Positions 6,378-9,351 of a stretch of DNA of 9,351 nucleotides are shown here, piece by piece; the first letter of the stretch is position 1; each line of letters opens with the position of its first letter. Under the pieces are notes generated by a model, which was not told the origin of the DNA, searched no databases, and saw only the letters and a program-made list of their open reading frames with translations. The stretch lies in NCBI GenBank assembly GCA_030654555.1, contig JAURXG010000046.1:1-9351 (forward strand). Reading direction: 5' to 3'. Origin of the DNA: Aquabacterium sp. (GTDB lineage Bacteria > Pseudomonadota > Gammaproteobacteria > Burkholderiales > Burkholderiaceae_C). Position numbers and translations under genes: made by a program.

Positions 6378-7294
6378 CCAATGGCCAGATCGGCACCGAG
6401 CTGGCCGAGGCGCTGGCCCAACGCCACGGGCACGCGGCCATCGTCACCAGCGACCTGGCGCCGCAGGGGCGGGTGGCCGGCATCACCCACGAGGCGCTGG
6501 ACGTGACCGATGCCGCCGCGCTGGCGGCGGTGGTCAAGCGCCACGGCATCACACAGGTCTACCTGCTGGCCGCGGCCTTGTCGGCCAGCGGCGAGCAGCA
6601 TCCACAATGGGCCTGGAACCTCAACATGGGCGGCCTGCTCAATGTGCTGGAGCTGGCGCGCACCGCGCGGCTGCAGCGCGTGTTCTGGCCCAGTTCGATC
6701 GCCGCGTTCGGGCCGGGCACGCCGGCCACCGCGCCGCAGCACACGGTGATGGACCCCGGCACGGTGTACGGCATCAGCAAGCTGGCCGGCGAGCGCTGGT
6801 GCGCCTGGTACCACGCCACCCACGGCGTGGACGTGCGCAGCCTGCGTTATCCCGGCCTGATCAGCTGGAAGACGGCGCCCGGCGGCGGCACCACCGACTA
6901 CGCGGTCGACATCTTCCACGGCGCGCTGAAAGCCGGGCGCTACACCAGCTTCCTGCGTGCCGACACGCGGCTGCCGATGATGTACATGCCCGATGCCATC
7001 CGCGCCACGCTGGCGCTGATGGACGCGCCGGCCGAGGCCATCACCGAGCGCGGCAGCTACAACCTGGCCGGTTGCAGCTTCACGCCGGCCGAGATCGCCG
7101 CCGAGATCGCACGCCGGGTGCCGGGCTTCACGCTGGACTGCGCGCCCGACTTCCGCCAGGCCATCGCCGACAGCTGGCCGCAGGCCATCGACGACGGCCT
7201 GGCCCGGCAGGATTGGGGCTGGGCGCCGCAGTTCGACCTGGCGGCGATGGTCGACGACATGCTGTTGAACCTGCGGCCCCGGCTGGCCGCCTGA
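6347..7294 (+). CDS. tdh: L-threonine 3-dehydrogenase, SDR (NAD-dependent epimerase-like) type
   Basis: A 315-residue NAD-dependent enzyme that oxidises L-threonine to 2-amino-3-ketobutyrate, the substrate of Kbl encoded just upstream. It belongs to the extended short-chain dehydrogenase (epimerase-like) fold, not the zinc-dependent family of E. coli Tdh. Visible features: Rossmann motif GANGQIG (10-16); LNMGGLLNVLELAR; the catalytic serine region FWPSSIAAFGP; YGISK with Tyr141 and Lys145; and the segments typical of SDR-type TDH, namely RYPGLISWKTAPGGGTTDYAVDI, LPMMYMPDAIRAT, SYNLAGCSFTPAEIAAEI, PDFRQAIADSWP and DWGW. The order and spacing match characterised bacterial SDR threonine dehydrogenases as I recall them. 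The start at 6347 is set by GGAG 7 nt upstream; GTG at 6344 would add one residue. Its first codons are duplicated upstream. It ends 7 bp from the convergent hydrolase gene, with no room for a terminator. Confidence 0.94.
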   Translation: MAPLKILIIGANGQIGTELAEALAQRHGHAAIVTSDLAPQGRVAGITHEALDVTDAAALAAVVKRHGITQVYLLAAALSASGEQHPQWAWNLNMGGLLNVLELARTARLQRVFWPSSIAAFGPGTPATAPQHTVMDPGTVYGISKLAGERWCAWYHATHGVDVRSLRYPGLISWKTAPGGGTTDYAVDIFHGALKAGRYTSFLRADTRLPMMYMPDAIRATLALMDAPAEAITERGSYNLAGCSFTPAEIAAEIARRVPGFTLDCAPDFRQAIADSWPQAIDDGLARQDWGWAPQFDLAAMVDDMLLNLRPRLAA

Positions 7295-7301
7295 CCCGCG
7301 C

Positions 7302-8135
7302 TCAGGCCAGCGCGCCGCGCAGCGCGTCGAGCAGGCCGTCGGGCACCTCGGCCGGCAGGCTGTGGCCCGAGGGCAGGTGCACCACCTGGGCCTTCAGCGC
7401 GGCGGCGATGTCGCGCGTGGCGCGCGGCGGCGTCATCTGGTCCATCGTGCCCAGCACCATCGTCACCTTCGCGCTCACCTTGGCGGCGGCCTCCAGGCCG
7501 CCGTTGTAGGCATCGCACACGCTGAAATCGTGGTGGAACAGGTTGACCGCGCAGCCGGTGGCGTTGGCGCCGGCCAGCGTGCGGCGCATCAGCGCACGGT
7601 TGCTGCCGTGCAGCCACATGCCCGGCCCGGGGAACGAGGGCTTGGCCGCCAGCGTGCCGATGGAGAACGCATTGACCATGTCGATGGCCTTCAGCGGCGT
7701 GTCGCGCGCGGTGTCGAGCAGCGCCTGCGAGACCTTCATCGGGTAGGCCGTGCCCACCATCACCACGCGGCCGATCAGCGCGGGCGCACGCGCGGCGGCT
7801 TCCAGCGCGATCAGCGAGCCCATGCTGTGGCCCACCAGCGTGGCCTGGCCGGGGTTCTTCACGCCGGCGGCGGCCAGCAGCGCCAGCAGCCAGTCGGCGG
7901 TGGCTTCGACGCTGGCCGCCACCGGCCCGGCGCTGCGGCCGTGGCCAGGCAGGTCGACCGCCAGCACGCCGTAGCCGTGGTGCGCGCACCAGCGCGCCAG
8001 CAGCGTCCAGCCGCTGTGGTCGTGCAGCGCGCCGTGCACGAAGACCACGCAGGGCAGGGTGGCGTCGAAGGCCTTGCCGCCGGTGTAGACATAGGCCGAA
8101 CGTGGGCCGTTGGGGCCATCGATATCGAGCTTCAT
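7302..8135 (-). CDS. Alpha/beta hydrolase of unknown substrate, coupled to metY
   Basis: A 277-residue cytosolic alpha/beta hydrolase. The fold is clear: oxyanion-hole motif FVHGALHDHSGW (32-43), DLPGHGRS (61-68), the nucleophile elbow GHSMGS with Ser104, a likely acid Asp232 (LGTMDQMTPP) and His258 (LPSGHSLPAEVP). It has no signal peptide or membrane segment. The start at 8135 has GGAG (complement of 8144-8147) 8 nt upstream and overlaps the metY stop by 4 nt (ATGA), so translation is probably coupled to metY. The frame continues upstream inside metY without similarity to the family. The product could be an esterase or thioesterase-like enzyme. Linkage to metY hints at sulfur or homoserine-ester metabolism, but the sequence does not show the substrate. 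It is not MetX, which is longer and has a different nucleophile context. Confidence 0.9.
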   Translation of the reverse strand: MKLDIDGPNGPRSAYVYTGGKAFDATLPCVVFVHGALHDHSGWTLLARWCAHHGYGVLAVDLPGHGRSAGPVAASVEATADWLLALLAAAGVKNPGQATLVGHSMGSLIALEAAARAPALIGRVVMVGTAYPMKVSQALLDTARDTPLKAIDMVNAFSIGTLAAKPSFPGPGMWLHGSNRALMRRTLAGANATGCAVNLFHHDFSVCDAYNGGLEAAAKVSAKVTMVLGTMDQMTPPRATRDIAAALKAQVVHLPSGHSLPAEVPDGLLDALRGALA

Positions 8136-9351
8136 GCTGCTTTCTCCGCGACCTTCAGCGCGCGCTTCAGGTCGTCGATCAGGTCGTCGGCGTCCTCCAG
8201 CCCGATCGACAGGCGGATGGTGCCGGGGCCGATGCCGGCCCGCGCCAGCGCCGCGTCGTCCATGCGGAAATGCGTGGTGCTGGCCGGGTGGATCACCAGC
8301 GAGCGGCAATCGCCCACGTTGGCCAGGTGCGAGAAGATCTTCAGCGATTCGATGAAGGCCACGCCCTGCGCGCGCGAGCCCTTCAGGTCGAAGCTGAACA
8401 CCGCGCCGCAGCCCTTGGGCAGCAACTGCTTGGCCAGCGCATGGCTGGGGTGCGACTCGAGCTCGGGGTAGCCGACCCGCGCCACCATCGGATGTGCCGC
8501 CAGCATGGCCACCACCTTGCGGGTGTTCTCGCCGTGGCGGGCCATGCGCAGCGGCAGCGTCTCGATGCCCTGCAGGATCAGCCAGGCGGTGTGCGGGCTC
8601 ATGCAGGCGCCGAAGTCGCGCAGCCCCTCGCGGCGCGCGCGCAGCAGGAAGGCGCCGACGCTGCTCTCCTCGCTGAACACCATGCCGAGGATGCCGTCAT
8701 AAGGCTCTGACAGTTCGGGGAATTTGCCCGAAGCATCCCAGTCGAAATTGCCGCTGTCGACCAGCAGCCCGCCCACCACCGTGCCATGGCCCGACAGGAA
8801 CTTGGTGGCCGAGTGGAACAGCAGGTCGGCGCCGTGGTCGAAAGGCCGCAGCAGCCACGGCGGCGTGAAGGTGCTGTCGACCAGCAGCGGCAGCCCGGCC
8901 TCGTGGGCGATGGCGCTGACGGTGGGGATGTCCAGCACGTCCAGCCCGGGGTTGCCCAGCGTCTCGCCGAACAGCAGCCGCGTCTCGGGCCGGATCGCCG
9001 CGCGCCAGCCGGCTATGTCGCCCGGCTGCACGAAGGTGGTGGTGATGCCGAAGCGCCGAAGTGTGTAATCCAGCAAATTGTGTGAACCGCCATACAGCGC
9101 ACTGCTGGCCACCACATGCTGGCCGGCGCCGGCCAGCGTGGCGATGGCCAGGTGCAGCGCGGCCTGGCCGCTGGCGGTGGCGATCGCGCCGGCGCCGCCT
9201 TCCAGCGCGGCGATGCGCTCCTCCAGCACCGCGGTGGTGGGGTTGCTGATGCGGCTGTAGACATGGCCCGAGCGCTCCATGTTGAACAGCGAGGCCGCAT
9301 GCTCGCTGCTCTGGAACACGAAGGAGGTGGTCAGGTGGATCGGCACCGCCC
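8132..9351 (-). CDS. metY: O-acetylhomoserine sulfhydrylase (aminocarboxypropyltransferase), 5' end cut by window edge
   Basis: A PLP enzyme of the Cys/Met metabolism (gamma-family) fold. It makes homocysteine (or methionine from methanethiol) from O-acetylhomoserine. About 406 codons are visible. The frame continues off the right edge as AVPIHLTTSFVFQSS, so the GTG at 9346 is an internal Val and about 25-30 N-terminal residues are probably missing. Features in order: VYSRISNPTTAVLEERIAALEGG; ASGQAALHLAIA; ALYGGSHNLL; GETLGNPGLDVLDI; VDSTFTPPWLLRPFDHGADLLFHSATKFLSGHG, with the PLP lysine codon at 8801-8803; the MetY-type insert GNFDWDASGKFPELS; SPHTAWLILQGIETLPLRM; and SLVIHPASTTHFRM. The insert and the TTSFVF start favour MetY over cystathionine gamma-synthase or MetZ. 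It is followed by an alpha/beta hydrolase with an ATGA overlap. Its promoter is outside the window. Confidence 0.94.
   Translation of the reverse strand, partial: AVPIHLTTSFVFQSSEHAASLFNMERSGHVYSRISNPTTAVLEERIAALEGGAGAIATASGQAALHLAIATLAGAGQHVVASSALYGGSHNLLDYTLRRFGITTTFVQPGDIAGWRAAIRPETRLLFGETLGNPGLDVLDIPTVSAIAHEAGLPLLVDSTFTPPWLLRPFDHGADLLFHSATKFLSGHGTVVGGLLVDSGNFDWDASGKFPELSEPYDGILGMVFSEESSVGAFLLRARREGLRDFGACMSPHTAWLILQGIETLPLRMARHGENTRKVVAMLAAHPMVARVGYPELESHPSHALAKQLLPKGCGAVFSFDLKGSRAQGVAFIESLKIFSHLANVGDCRSLVIHPASTTHFRMDDAALARAGIGPGTIRLSIGLEDADDLIDDLKRALKVAEKAA

Noticed and set aside
7295..7301. A bidirectional terminator between the convergent tdh and hydrolase genes
   Set aside because: Only 7 bp separate the stops and no stem with a T-tract is visible around them.
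7302..8135. The alpha/beta hydrolase as homoserine O-acetyltransferase (MetX), suggested by its place beside metY
   Set aside because: It is 277 residues (MetX is about 370) and has a plain GHSMGS elbow with none of the MetX-specific segments.

Overview
The window is a GC-rich stretch (roughly 70% by eye) of what looks like a betaproteobacterial chromosome, most likely Burkholderiales (Rubrivivax/Leptothrix/Comamonadaceae-like). This rests on the argA-yggX pairing, a short Burkholderiales-type H-NS protein and the overall style of the proteins. No mobile element, CRISPR array, rRNA or tRNA is visible. Genes are packed tightly, and almost all other long open frames are antisense shadows caused by the high GC content.

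Layout from left to right. (1) Positions 1-2680, minus strand: a membrane-anchored c-di-GMP protein, MASE1-PAS-PAS-GGDEF-EAL, cut by the left edge inside its EAL domain. (2) Positions 2739-2759: a strong intrinsic terminator on the minus strand, followed upstream by an H-NS-family nucleoid protein gene (2810-3124). (3) Positions 3180-3247: nested inverted repeats overlapping the end of yggX. Next come yggX (3228-3500) and argA (3541-4881), which form a likely minus-strand operon for the Fe(II)-trafficking/oxidative-damage protein and N-acetylglutamate synthase. (4) A 213-bp divergent intergenic region holding two 14-bp dyads. (5) Plus strand: kbl (5095-6309) and an SDR-type L-threonine 3-dehydrogenase (6347-7294). 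Between them lies a 13-codon mini-ORF made by duplication of the dehydrogenase start region. (6) Minus strand, tail-to-tail with the dehydrogenase: an alpha/beta hydrolase (7302-8135) translationally coupled to the O-acetylhomoserine sulfhydrylase gene metY (8132 to the right edge, 5' end missing).

Functionally, the central part is amino-acid metabolism. Tdh oxidises L-threonine to 2-amino-3-ketobutyrate and Kbl cleaves this with CoA to glycine and acetyl-CoA. Across the divergent promoter region, ArgA uses acetyl-CoA and glutamate to start arginine synthesis. MetY makes homocysteine from O-acetylhomoserine and sulfide. The gene families are all known. The most unusual local structure is the kbl/mini-ORF/tdh junction, where the 5' end of tdh is duplicated and the three reading frames overlap in a chain (GTGA, then TGATG).
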